Shown here: piece by piece, positions 36,640-45,430 of the stretch
How the letters are laid out: the number at the start of each line of letters is the position of its first letter
Numbering within the stretch: the stretch's first letter is position 1
From: Ruminococcus sp.
GTDB taxonomy: Bacteria; Bacillota; Clostridia; Oscillospirales; Ruminococcaceae
Direction of reading: 5' to 3'
Assembly: GCA_015066935.1 (NCBI GenBank)
Contig: SVNK01000001.1
Coordinates: 62,001 to 126,000, forward strand
DNA: 64,000 nucleotides
The notes under the pieces: model-generated
Seen by the model: the letters and a program-made list of their open reading frames with translations, nothing else
Databases searched by the model: none
Told to the model about the DNA's origin: nothing
Made by a program: the position numbers and the translations under genes

Positions 36640-37269
36640 TTATGAGCGGATTCTGTATGTGATTTCAGTTATAATCGTCGAAATAAATATGTATATCTGC
36701 TGAACAAGCGACATCAGCAGAATAAGCAGTATCAGCATTATCAGAACTGCTCCGAGCGTCAGAAGGACGGCTGACAGCGTTCTCGCCGCTGAGTAACCGT
36801 GAGCGTCCCTGACTGCCGTGAAAATCAGAAGCACGGTCCAGAGCGTCCCGATGATTTCAATAATGCTCATGAAAACTGCTTCGTCACGGATAAGCACGTG
36901 CGAAAGTGCTGTATTTACGAAAAGCTGTCCGATATAGGGGACAAGTGCATAGGCACTGAAAATACAGATATTCCGCATTGTTCCCTCGCCGCTGAGAATA
37001 GTGCAGACCGCCCAGTTCCCGACCGTCCATGCACCGAAAAGTACAAAGCTTTTCATGATATACGGAACTATGCTGAACGTCTCCTCCTGCACCGACCTGA
37101 ACTGAAATCCGTAAAGACGTCCGTCCGCTATCAGTGCAAGAAACAGAAGAAATACTATCGCAAAGGCGATTTTCAGCGAACCTGCCTTCTTCCAGCGCAT
37201 ATCACCAAAGCCCTCAAACGGGTGAGTTACGGTGTGCTTCAGCCATTGAAGCGGTGTAAGCTCCTTCAC
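36640..37269 (-). CDS. YIP1-family membrane protein
   Basis: 209 aa with five predicted membrane segments. The N-terminal soluble stretch LQWLKHTVTHPFEGFGDMRW is the usual start of bacterial YIP1-domain proteins and is followed by W-rich helices. The role of bacterial YIP1 proteins is unknown. It overlaps the NHL/TPR gene by four bases and lies 29 bases ahead of the DUF5696 gene, so it is an integral member of the operon. Confidence 0.85.
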   Translation of the reverse strand: MKELTPLQWLKHTVTHPFEGFGDMRWKKAGSLKIAFAIVFLLFLALIADGRLYGFQFRSVQEETFSIVPYIMKSFVLFGAWTVGNWAVCTILSGEGTMRNICIFSAYALVPYIGQLFVNTALSHVLIRDEAVFMSIIEIIGTLWTVLLIFTAVRDAHGYSAARTLSAVLLTLGAVLIMLILLILLMSLVQQIYIFISTIITEITYRIRS

Positions 37270-38735
37270 TGCGGCTCACCTCCGCTTCTGCGTTTTTTCA
37301 GCTTTACTGCCGCAAATATCCCTGCTGCGGCTGCACCTGCCGAAAGCACAATCTTCCCGAGATTCCTGCCAAGAAACTCCCTGCGGTATCCCTCGAAAGC
37401 CTTGTTGTAGATTTCTGAGGAGTCAGCCTTTTTAGCGTACTCCATCGCACCCTCGTAGTCGCCCTTTCTGAGAAGTGCCATCGCTACACCCGTATTCGCC
37501 CGACGATAATTTCCGTCACGGCTCAGAACCTCGTACCACGGCTCAAGTGCTTCCTCATAGTACCCCTGTCCGTACAGCGAAACAGCCTTGTTTACTGCTC
37601 TGCCGAATGACGTCTCACGGAATACCGTTATCGTGTCCTTTACGGAATCTGACGCATAAAGTCTTTCACCGTATGATTCGATTGCGGAAACTGTATCGAA
37701 TCCGCCGAGCTGCTCCGCTTTTCCGCCGATTATGAACATCAGCTCGCCGTCCTCGTCATAGCGGAAGATTCTCCCCATTGTAAGGTCAAGACAATTTATG
37801 CAGCCGTCGCTGCTTATTTCAATATCGGTCATCGCCGAAGCAAGAAGCTGATTGTGTGAGGTATCGTACATCGGTTTCCTGTCTCCGAAAATAACGTCAA
37901 GCTTTGAGAAAATATTCTTTCCTGCGGCATTGAGCTTCTTCACTGTATCGGTCTGCTGCGTGTTCGACGCCGTGCAGGTGTAGACAAAGTCTCCGCTTAT
38001 GTCAAAGCCCGTGATTGCCGTCGGGATACTTCTTATGCGGCTGAGCTTCTTTTCATCCGACATGAAAAAACTCCTGAAATAATTGCCGATTACCTCCGCA
38101 GTCGGCTGAACACGGTTTGCTCCGTAAAAGCCCGTGAATTCTCCGTCGGGAGAGAACATAGCCGCACCCGTTGTATTGTTCACAATCGTATAGACATTCC
38201 CTGCCTTGTCGGCAATTACCTTCTGCGGTCTGAATGTCGGAGAATTATAAATCGGAGAATCGGGGTAGGAAAGCTCCGAAACGATCTCTCCGCCAAGCGT
38301 TGTGACAAGTACCCGACTGTTTTCCGTATCGGCAACATACATCCTGTCCTTTTCCGCACAGACATATATCCCCTTCGGCTGATTCAGGGTCGTCACAGTG
38401 CCGTCCTCATACCTGAACTCGCTGTAGGTCCTCACCGCCGACGTGAGTTCACTGCCGGCAGCTATTATGCGGTTGTTTCCGCTGTCAACGATGTAGAAAA
38501 GACCGTCGTCAGCCATAAAAATATCTTCCGGAGCGTCCATTGCTCCCACACCGAGGTCATATCCCGAAACGGCTCTTTCGGGAGCATAGCCTGCCTGCGA
38601 CGGAATCGCATTTCCCATGCTGTCATAGCTGTAGGTCTCGTAAGGAGCCGCCGCATGAGCAATCGTCACGGGTGACGCAGGCAGTGAAGCCGCAGCAATC
38701 ACAAGTATTGTTATTCTGTTTTTCATCGGCTTCAT
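37266..38735 (-). CDS. Exported NHL-repeat protein with TPR-like helices and C-terminal anchor
   Basis: 489 aa. Signal peptide (about 1-28, ends IAHA). NHL-type propeller blades follow (about 50-370), for example DGLFYIVDSGNNRII, DRMYVADTENSRVLV and GERLYASDSVKDTI. A TPR-like helical region (about 375-445: LYGQGYYEEALEPW, AMALLRKGDYEGAMEYA) comes next. The C-terminal membrane helix (about 460-478) ends in KLKKRRSGG. It is likely displayed outside the cell on a C-terminal anchor. Propellers often bind ligands or proteins; the ligand is unknown. It overlaps the YIP1 gene by four bases. Confidence 0.85.
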   Translation of the reverse strand: MKPMKNRITILVIAAASLPASPVTIAHAAAPYETYSYDSMGNAIPSQAGYAPERAVSGYDLGVGAMDAPEDIFMADDGLFYIVDSGNNRIIAAGSELTSAVRTYSEFRYEDGTVTTLNQPKGIYVCAEKDRMYVADTENSRVLVTTLGGEIVSELSYPDSPIYNSPTFRPQKVIADKAGNVYTIVNNTTGAAMFSPDGEFTGFYGANRVQPTAEVIGNYFRSFFMSDEKKLSRIRSIPTAITGFDISGDFVYTCTASNTQQTDTVKKLNAAGKNIFSKLDVIFGDRKPMYDTSHNQLLASAMTDIEISSDGCINCLDLTMGRIFRYDEDGELMFIIGGKAEQLGGFDTVSAIESYGERLYASDSVKDTITVFRETSFGRAVNKAVSLYGQGYYEEALEPWYEVLSRDGNYRRANTGVAMALLRKGDYEGAMEYAKKADSSEIYNKAFEGYRREFLGRNLGKIVLSAGAAAAGIFAAVKLKKRRSGGEPQ

Positions 38736-38747
38736 CTCCTCTGTGAA

Positions 38748-39626
38748 TTATTCCTTGATTCCCGAATGTGCCATAGTCTCAATAACCTGCTTCTGTGCAA
38801 GTATGAACACTATCATCGGCGGTATAAGTACGAAAACCGCTGCCGCCATTGCTATGCCTGCCGTTGCCATTCCCGAAGATGCAGCCTGTTCAACGGCTGT
38901 CGGGAGCGTTCTGTACTGCTCGTCAAATACAAGCGAGCCGCTTCTGATATTCCACGAAGCCTGAAATGCAAAAATTATCATGGTCATGAATGCGGGTTTC
39001 TGGTTAGGCATCACAACCTGCCAGCATATTCTGAAAAGTCCCGCACCGTCAACCTTTGCCGCTTCAATAATTGCATCGGGCATCTGCTTTATCGACTGTC
39101 GCATAAGAAAAAGACTCATCGGAGAGGCAACCGCAGGCAGTATCAGTGCCCAGAGCGTGTTTATCATATCAAGCTTCGCCATTACCATGTACTGCATTAT
39201 GTAGATGACGTTGCTCTGGTAGAGAAGTGCCGCAACAATAATTCCGTTTATCAGTCTGCTTCCGGGAAATCTGCACTTCGCAAGCACAAATGCTGCCATC
39301 GAAACAAATACGCACTGCAAAAACGTTACGGACGCTGTAACAAATACGCTGTTGAATATGTACCTTGAAAACGGTACCCTGTTCCTGCGTACACTTTCAA
39401 ACATATCATTGAAGTTTTCAAGTGTGGGACGGAGCGTCCAGAATTTCGGCGGAAAAACAAACAGCTCCTCCGTCGGCTTCACTGACATGACTATCATGAG
39501 ATATATCGGCAGTGCCATGAATATGCCGAGAAGCGTCAGAAACAGAAATATCCCTACCGTTCCGCCGATTTTTCGTCCTGCCTGCCTGTTTGAGGCTTTC
39601 AGCCTCGATATGTCGGTCTGTGCCAC
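38748..39626 (-). CDS. Sugar-type ABC permease, MalG-like (pair 1)
   Basis: 292 aa, six membrane segments. EAA loop is EAAKVDGAGLFRICWQVVMP near residue 185, matching the canonical EAA---G pattern. It lies 16 bases after its MalF-like partner and 12 before the NHL gene. Confidence 0.93.
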   Translation of the reverse strand: MAQTDISRLKASNRQAGRKIGGTVGIFLFLTLLGIFMALPIYLMIVMSVKPTEELFVFPPKFWTLRPTLENFNDMFESVRRNRVPFSRYIFNSVFVTASVTFLQCVFVSMAAFVLAKCRFPGSRLINGIIVAALLYQSNVIYIMQYMVMAKLDMINTLWALILPAVASPMSLFLMRQSIKQMPDAIIEAAKVDGAGLFRICWQVVMPNQKPAFMTMIIFAFQASWNIRSGSLVFDEQYRTLPTAVEQAASSGMATAGIAMAAAVFVLIPPMIVFILAQKQVIETMAHSGIKE

Positions 39627-39642
39627 TGACGCTCCCCTCCTT

Positions 39643-40548
39643 TCATTCCTTTTCTCCGAGAACCCTGCCGATTACCCTGCTGCAAACATACATCGCTGCA
39701 AATACCACGAGACATATCGCCGATGCATAACCCATTTCAAATCTCATCCAGCCGTAATCATAGGCGTGACTCATCATTGTGTGGGCTTTGTAATCGGTAC
39801 TCGGAAAGCCTGCAAGACTCTGTACTACCGCCCCCGCCGTGAATGAGCTGACAATCTGCATAACTGCGGCAAAGAGCATCTGCGGCTTCATCGAAGGAAT
39901 CGTGATGTAAACAAGCTCCTGCCAGCGGTTTCTTATGCCCTCTATCGCACCTGCCTCGTACTGGGTACGGTCGATGCTGCGGAAGCCTGCACTGAGCGCA
40001 AGAAAGCCTGCTCCCAGTGAAATCCACAGCTGCACGACTATTGATGCTCCCAGAACATATCTGCCGTCCGTAAGCCACTGAATCGGTGCCGTTATGATAT
40101 TGAGGTCAATCAGGACTGCGTTGAGATAACCGTTCATATCACCGCTGAAAATAAGCTGCCAGACCGTGTAGACGTTTGCCATCGACGGTATGTAGAAAAT
40201 AAGCGTGAATACCGTCCTCAGCTTAGGAGGCATCTCGTTTATCAGCCACGCAAGAAAAAAACACAGCACATAACTCAGCGGTCCTGTGACAAGGGCGAAA
40301 ATCAGCGTCACCCTTATCGACTTTATGAAGGTCCTGTCAGAGAGAAACAGTGTTTCAAAGTTTTCAAGTCCGACAAATTCGGGAGGATTTACCATGTCGA
40401 AATCCGTAAACCCGATAGGCAGCGACATCACTACGGGAATTACCGTGAAAACAATGAAAAGTATCATGAAAGGTGCAATCATTCCGTAGCAGCTTCCGTT
40501 TTTCTTCACCTCACGCCACGTACTGCGGATGCGTTCCTTTATCTTCAC
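39643..40548 (-). CDS. Sugar-type ABC permease, MalF-like (pair 1)
   Basis: 301 aa, six membrane segments. EAA loop YEAGAIEGIRNRWQELVYITIP near residue 200 (shown in part: EAGAIEG). It lies 18 bases after the solute-binding protein gene and most probably forms a channel with 38748-39626. Confidence 0.93.
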   Translation of the reverse strand: MKIKERIRSTWREVKKNGSCYGMIAPFMILFIVFTVIPVVMSLPIGFTDFDMVNPPEFVGLENFETLFLSDRTFIKSIRVTLIFALVTGPLSYVLCFFLAWLINEMPPKLRTVFTLIFYIPSMANVYTVWQLIFSGDMNGYLNAVLIDLNIITAPIQWLTDGRYVLGASIVVQLWISLGAGFLALSAGFRSIDRTQYEAGAIEGIRNRWQELVYITIPSMKPQMLFAAVMQIVSSFTAGAVVQSLAGFPSTDYKAHTMMSHAYDYGWMRFEMGYASAICLVVFAAMYVCSRVIGRVLGEKE

Positions 40549-40566
40549 GGCTCATCCCTCCCTTCG

Positions 40567-43512
40567 TCATTTTCCCGTGAGCTTGTCAAGCTTACGCTTT
40601 ATTTCCTCGTTTATGTCCATATTGTATCTGAGAAGCGTATCACGGGGATTCTCTCCCTCGTTGACAACCTCCCTGAATGCGTTCATGATGTTTCTCGTAA
40701 CGGCATACGACGCAGGTGTTACGGGAATTTCCTCAAGCTCACTCTGCTGTGCAAGCAGTCTTTCAAGTTCGTCGGACGACCATCCAAGCTGTGCAAGAGC
40801 TTCCGTATTAGCCGTGCTGAAACGTCCCATTCTGCCAAGTATCCCCTCTGAACGTATTCCGAATTCCGTCTGTATTTCCGCAGACGTGAACCATTTCACA
40901 AACTCCCATGCCTCCTGCTTCTTGTCTGAGCTTTCAAAGATTACGGCTCCCGCACCGACCGAGTTTGCGGCATGGGAAAGACTTCCGTCCTCTCTCGCCG
41001 TCGCAGGTACTGGACAGAACTCCCATAACCCTTTTATTTCGGAAGCTGCCGCTTCAAGCTGGTTGGCAAAGCTGTAATCTGCAATGACAATGGGGTATTC
41101 TCCCGTTCTGAAACGGCTGAATGCATCGTAGGTCTGCTCAAAACCATACTGTGTGTAGAAGTCGGTCCACTGCTCAAACGCCTGAACCGCCGACGTTTCA
41201 TCAAGTGCAGATGACGTCATATCACTGTTGTAGTAGCTGAGTCCGTTCTGGAGCAGCAGCATCGCATAGGTATGTCCCGCCTCCGTTGCAGGGGAAATGT
41301 TCGCAGGCGGAAGCACAAGTCCCACCGACATATAATTCCTCTGTATCGCAGGCAGCATATCACGTAATTCGTCCCATGTTTCGGGAGGACGGTCATAGCC
41401 AAGCTCCGAAAGAATATCGCTGCGGAAAAACATCATCGGGAAATTCTGACTTATGGGAATTCCGCAGACTCCTCCGCCATAAGTGTAGTGCGTCATGGCT
41501 TTTTCCGAAAAACGTGCGGCGACTTCTTCGTAACCTTCCATAGACGATACGTCGGCAAGCAGTCCCCTTGCGGCAAGATTAACAGGGAACTCTCCGCCGA
41601 GAAACAGTACCGCATCAGGCTCCTCGCCTGCAAGAGCCGCTTCAACAACCCCTCCCGATACAAGTCTTACCATAACGGGAATTCCGCTTTCCGCTGTAAA
41701 ATGACTATCTGTAAGCTCACGGACTATCTGTGCCTGATCACGTCCGAGACTTACCCAGATTTCAATCGCTTCCTTATCGGAACTTCCTCCGATTGCCGTG
41801 TAGTCCTCGAAAAACGAACCGATAAACGCACTCAGTCCGAATTTCAGCGACTTGCCAAGCTTCTTCCTGCAGCTTGTAAAGTCCTCGTCCGCCGACGCAA
41901 ATTCTATGAAATCAATCTCAAGCGGCTGGTCACGGTACTCCCTCGACCACGCCGAAAGCGAACTTATACCGTCCTTGATTCGGCTGAGATACGACGGTAT
42001 CCTCAGAGGCTTGTCAATGCATTTGTCAAGCACTACCGTGAGCTGTCCGATGACTGCCGCTTCTGAACCATTCGTACCGCCAAGCTCCTCTATTGCGTCC
42101 TGAACCGCTTCAAGTTCATCGGAAATACGTCTGAATTCCTCTATAAGCTCAGGAATTTTCTCGTGCACGTAGTAATCCGTGTATTTATCGGGAGTCGGTC
42201 CCGTTATCATCAGGATGCGACGGTAATACACGTTAAGCTCCGCCGTAATTTCCTCAAGGGTCCGCAGGTGTCCGCCGATTTCTCCCGTTACGGTCTCCAT
42301 TGTGAGAGTGTGGTCCGTATCGGCTGTGAGATAAACGTAAATGCTCTCTCCGTCAGCCGTTTCGGGAGAGGTCATCCGCCAGTCCTTATCATATGGGAAC
42401 TTCACGCTGTCAAGTTCTCCGCAGAGAACTCTGCCGTCTATGTAAATGCGTCTTGTTGAGTAAAAGCCTCTCATCTGATTCTGACGTGCCTTTATACCGA
42501 TTCTGTACCAGCCGTCATTGGCGATTCTCTCTTTCGGGATCGTCCATGTAACCGATGTGAGGGCCTTTTTCCAGTTGTCTCCGCCGATTGTGTTGCAGAC
42601 TATTTTTCTCGGGTCCGACGGCGATACAAGATAGCTTGTGTTATCGTTCGACGGTGCAAGATTTCTGTCGGACTTGTATGCCGCTTCTTCTCCCTCTATT
42701 CTGAACATGTGCGCCGGTGTCTCCCCGACACTCACCGAAGCTTCAATTCCTGCGGCATATTCGTCGTAGGACGGCGTTTTTCCGGGATTGTAAAGACGGA
42801 TGCTCCCCAGCATGAACTGTGAACGTTCTGCTGTGAAGGCAATCTCATGTCTGCCTTTTTCAAAATAGAAAAACAACGGTTCTGAGAAAAGTCCGTCGCT
42901 GTCGCCCACGCTTCGGCTCAGCCACGCTTCATGCTGTATCTGTACGGGACGCACCTGATTTCCTCTGCCGTCCGTTTTTATTTCGCCTTCGTTCTTCCAC
43001 ACTCTTGCGAGCGTCATTCTCGAAGCCGTGTCAAAGGGAGTCTCCCCGTCGATTTCCATTGATATTTCTATCGGAGTGCTCCCCGTAAGAAGCGGACAAT
43101 ACGTCATCTCAAGACAGTAAATTCCGCTTTCGGGTATTTCCGCTTCATACACAACCCTGCCGCCGTCCTGAGTCCAGATGAGAGCATTGTCATGTGTAAT
43201 TCCGTCGGCAGTGCGGGAAGCTGTGGAGAAGCTGCCGTCCGCCGAGATGTAGTCTCCGCCTGAAATTACGATTTCACGGTCGGGACGCTCCTCGCCGCTG
43301 TAAAGACTGTAATACTCCCCGAAGGAAAGGAGTTCTGCGGACGTTGTATCAAAACTGTAATAGTCAGCTTTCATCTGTGCGATAGTCGCTTCCGAAGGCG
43401 TGTATACGATTTCCGACGCAAGAACTCCCACAGGTCCCGACAACGCCGATAACGCCGTTGCTATCCCGACTGCCGCAGCAGCAAAATGTCTCAGAATCCT
43501 GACCGCCTTCAT
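40567..43512 (-). CDS. Very large extracellular solute-binding protein with N-terminal beta-sandwich region
   Basis: 981 aa, more than twice the usual size. The start at 43512 follows GGGGAGG. The signal peptide (about 1-33, VGVLA|SE) has no lipobox cysteine. Two beta-rich modules (about 85-245 and 270-410), with patterns such as GIYCLEMTYCPL and GWYRIGIKARQNQ, resemble carbohydrate-binding jelly rolls. A helical region (about 415-560) follows. The C-terminal 410 residues are a family 1 solute-binding domain (GIPISQNFPMMFFRSDILSE, PPETWDELRDML). First gene of the operon; presumably feeds one or both permease pairs. Confidence 0.88.
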   Translation of the reverse strand: MKAVRILRHFAAAAVGIATALSALSGPVGVLASEIVYTPSEATIAQMKADYYSFDTTSAELLSFGEYYSLYSGEERPDREIVISGGDYISADGSFSTASRTADGITHDNALIWTQDGGRVVYEAEIPESGIYCLEMTYCPLLTGSTPIEISMEIDGETPFDTASRMTLARVWKNEGEIKTDGRGNQVRPVQIQHEAWLSRSVGDSDGLFSEPLFFYFEKGRHEIAFTAERSQFMLGSIRLYNPGKTPSYDEYAAGIEASVSVGETPAHMFRIEGEEAAYKSDRNLAPSNDNTSYLVSPSDPRKIVCNTIGGDNWKKALTSVTWTIPKERIANDGWYRIGIKARQNQMRGFYSTRRIYIDGRVLCGELDSVKFPYDKDWRMTSPETADGESIYVYLTADTDHTLTMETVTGEIGGHLRTLEEITAELNVYYRRILMITGPTPDKYTDYYVHEKIPELIEEFRRISDELEAVQDAIEELGGTNGSEAAVIGQLTVVLDKCIDKPLRIPSYLSRIKDGISSLSAWSREYRDQPLEIDFIEFASADEDFTSCRKKLGKSLKFGLSAFIGSFFEDYTAIGGSSDKEAIEIWVSLGRDQAQIVRELTDSHFTAESGIPVMVRLVSGGVVEAALAGEEPDAVLFLGGEFPVNLAARGLLADVSSMEGYEEVAARFSEKAMTHYTYGGGVCGIPISQNFPMMFFRSDILSELGYDRPPETWDELRDMLPAIQRNYMSVGLVLPPANISPATEAGHTYAMLLLQNGLSYYNSDMTSSALDETSAVQAFEQWTDFYTQYGFEQTYDAFSRFRTGEYPIVIADYSFANQLEAAASEIKGLWEFCPVPATAREDGSLSHAANSVGAGAVIFESSDKKQEAWEFVKWFTSAEIQTEFGIRSEGILGRMGRFSTANTEALAQLGWSSDELERLLAQQSELEEIPVTPASYAVTRNIMNAFREVVNEGENPRDTLLRYNMDINEEIKRKLDKLTGK

Positions 43513-43559
43513 GAATACCGCCTCCCCTGAACGCATAAAATGCCATTATAATTATAATA

Positions 43560-43588
43560 AGTATATCAAATTTATCCCTTCATGTCAA
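43560..43588 (-). promoter_or_regulatory. Promoter of the double-permease operon
   Basis: Minus-strand TTGACA (43583-43588) and TATACT (43560-43565), spacer 17. The leader is about 40 nt. No clear LacI-type operator palindrome is visible around it. Confidence 0.85.
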
Positions 43589-43631
43589 GGAAAAGCGTCC
43601 CTTCAGTGACGTAAAAATCTTACTCAGATAA

Positions 43632-43660
43632 TTGACATTAATTCCTCATCGTGATATAAT
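43632..43660 (+). promoter_or_regulatory. Promoter of the alpha/beta hydrolase gene
   Basis: TTGACA (43632-43637) and TATAAT (43655-43660), spacer 17. It diverges from the ABC operon promoter; their -35 boxes are 43 bases apart. Confidence 0.9.
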
Positions 43661-43732
43661 AGATGTATATATGCAATTTTGCACCGCCTTATGAATATAA
43701 TATAGGCGAATAACTGTTTGGAGATAATAAAA

Positions 43733-44506
43733 TTGATAAAAACTGTAGACAACATCAGAATAAACTATGAGCAGAAAGGAAGCGGTGACCTCATTGTACT
43801 GCTTCACGGCTGGGGAAGCAATATAAAGCTTTTCTCAAACCTCATTGACCTGCTCTCAAAAAAATATACCGTCGTGGCTATGGATATGCCGGGATTCGGT
43901 GAAAGTCAGGAACCGCCCTCTGCATGGTGCGTGGACGATTATGTGGATTTCGTCATAAAGTTCCTCGCCGACTATGATGCAAAACAGGTCATGCTGCTCG
44001 GTCATTCTTTCGGAGGACGTGTAATAATCAAGCTCAACAGCCGCAAGGACCTCCCCTTCACCGTTTCCAAGGTCATCCTCGTGGACAGCGCAGGCATACT
44101 CCCTCCGAAGTCCAACAAGAAAAGCTGGAGAACCCGCAAATATAAAATGGGAAAAGCTTTCCTTTCTACAAAAATTATGCGGAAAATCGCTCCCAATGCT
44201 CTCGAAAAACTCCGTGTGAAGTACGGAAGCGCCGATTACGTTGCAGCTTCTCCGCTGATGAGACAGGTGCTTGTCAAGGTCGTGAACGAGGACTTAGAGC
44301 CGCTTCTCCCCAACATCAAATGTCCCACCCTCCTCATATGGGGTGTCAACGACACCGCTACGCCTCTCTCGGACGGCGAAAAAATGGAGAAGCTCATCCC
44401 CGATGCAGGTCTTGTAAAGCTCGAAAATGCAGGACATTACTCCTTCCTTGAACAGCAGTTCCTGTTCAACCGTGTAATGTGCTCGTTTATGAAAATCGAG
44501 GATTAA
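43733..44506 (+). CDS. Alpha/beta hydrolase
   Basis: 257 aa from a TTG at 43733, chosen because GGAG lies nine bases upstream; an earlier in-frame TTG (43718) overlaps that site. Nucleophile elbow GHSFGG puts Ser at about 92, with Asp in WGVNDTATPL (about 207) and His in NAGHYSF (about 235). The HGWG oxyanion loop is near residue 25. No signal peptide, so cytoplasmic. It heads the plus-strand run leading to the MurF/Ddl genes. Substrate unknown. Its last bases are also seen, decayed, at about 45273-45300 (tandem duplication). Confidence 0.92.
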   Translation: MIKTVDNIRINYEQKGSGDLIVLLHGWGSNIKLFSNLIDLLSKKYTVVAMDMPGFGESQEPPSAWCVDDYVDFVIKFLADYDAKQVMLLGHSFGGRVIIKLNSRKDLPFTVSKVILVDSAGILPPKSNKKSWRTRKYKMGKAFLSTKIMRKIAPNALEKLRVKYGSADYVAASPLMRQVLVKVVNEDLEPLLPNIKCPTLLIWGVNDTATPLSDGEKMEKLIPDAGLVKLENAGHYSFLEQQFLFNRVMCSFMKIED

Positions 44507-44546
44507 CACAACGGATAATGTGGATGTCTGACAAACCCATTATTAT

Positions 44547-44615
44547 GTAGGGACGAACTTTGTTCGCCCACAGATTATGTTAACTTTCATCACGGGTGAA
44601 CACGGTTCGCTCCTA
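44547..44615. repeat. GGGCGAAC-type palindromic repeat, copy 1
   Basis: GTAGGGACGAAC (44547 on) and the inverted GTTCGCTCCTAC (to 44615) bound a 69-bp imperfect palindrome that resembles the GGACGACC family. It lies between the hydrolase and the 208-aa membrane protein, inside a tandem duplication. Confidence 0.8.
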
Positions 44616-44638
44616 CAATACATTTTTAGGAGAAATTC

Positions 44639-45265
44639 ATGAATATTGCTATTTTTTGCCTTTATGCAGCTATCGCACTCGCTATGACGCTTTTCATTGG
44701 ACTGCGCAGGTTCCACATACTGCAGCTCAACGATTATTCTTATCCCGAAGCTCCTGTCTCTGCAAAGAAAAGCTCAGCGTTAATAAAATGTATTCCGCAT
44801 ATTATTGTTGCTCTGCTGTCATTTGCTTTTTTAATTGTTCCGCCAATTGTAAACACCCACAGTCCCATGGGACTACAGAAACATGGCGACCCGGTGTATA
44901 ACCCCGGCGGTATGGGTGATGTGACGTTCGTGCTTCTTGCAGTTGCCGCACTTATTTTTATCGCTTACATCATAGCAGTCAGCCTTAAAACAAAATGTGA
45001 TAAACATCTCGTCTTTGACAAAAGAATTATAAGCAGAACAGTGCTTTTGCTGATACTTATTTCACCCTTTTTTATCGCTGCCGCTATGTCATCACCTTTA
45101 GTCCATACCATCCGTCTTGACGGAACAGAAGAAGAAATTCTCAGGTTTCGCCGGAATTATCCTTTTTTCATAGTAAACATCGCCGTCGGCTTATCACCGC
45201 ATCTTTCCGCTTTTGCGAATGCCGTCATCCATCCTTTTGACCACAAGCTCAGCAATCGGAAATGA
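44639..45265 (+). CDS. Free-standing paralogue of the MurF-like membrane domain
   Basis: 208 aa. Its first 33 residues match those of the next gene with few changes (MNIAIFCLYAAIALA in both, then GLR-FH-LQLN). The end, LSPHLSAFANAVIHPFD, lines up with LTPILVPLSNIINKPIE of the neighbour, just before the neighbour's Mur ligase part. It therefore covers the whole membrane domain (about five segments) and nothing else. TTTTTAGGAG precedes both starts. The role is unknown; it could be a decaying copy or a separate partner. Confidence 0.8.
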   Translation: MNIAIFCLYAAIALAMTLFIGLRRFHILQLNDYSYPEAPVSAKKSSALIKCIPHIIVALLSFAFLIVPPIVNTHSPMGLQKHGDPVYNPGGMGDVTFVLLAVAALIFIAYIIAVSLKTKCDKHLVFDKRIISRTVLLLILISPFFIAAAMSSPLVHTIRLDGTEEEILRFRRNYPFFIVNIAVGLSPHLSAFANAVIHPFDHKLSNRK

Positions 45266-45338
45266 TGTCTGAACACGTTTATGAGAACCAAGGATTAACA
45301 CAACGGTTAACGTGGATGTCTGACAAACCCATTATTAT

Positions 45339-45407
45339 GTAGGGACGAACTTCGTTCGCCCACAGATTATGGTGACTTTCATCACGGGCGAACACAGTTC
45401 GCCCCTA
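45339..45407. repeat. GGGCGAAC-type palindromic repeat, copy 2
   Basis: GTAGGGACGAAC (45339 on) to GTTCGCCCCTAC (45407), the second copy of the 44547 element. Sequence similarity extends on both sides: left into the hydrolase 3' end and right into the coding start. Confidence 0.8.
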
Positions 45408-45430
45408 CAATACATTTTTAGGAGAAATTC

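Noticed and set aside
41488..42066. Open frame of 192 codons antisense to the large binding protein
   Set aside because: Opposite strand of a well-supported operon gene; no start signals.
44639..45265. Frameshifted or truncated first half of the Mur ligase gene (sequencing error)
   Set aside because: A full second copy of the N-domain follows with its own upstream repeat, so the 208-aa gene is a duplicate, not a broken half.
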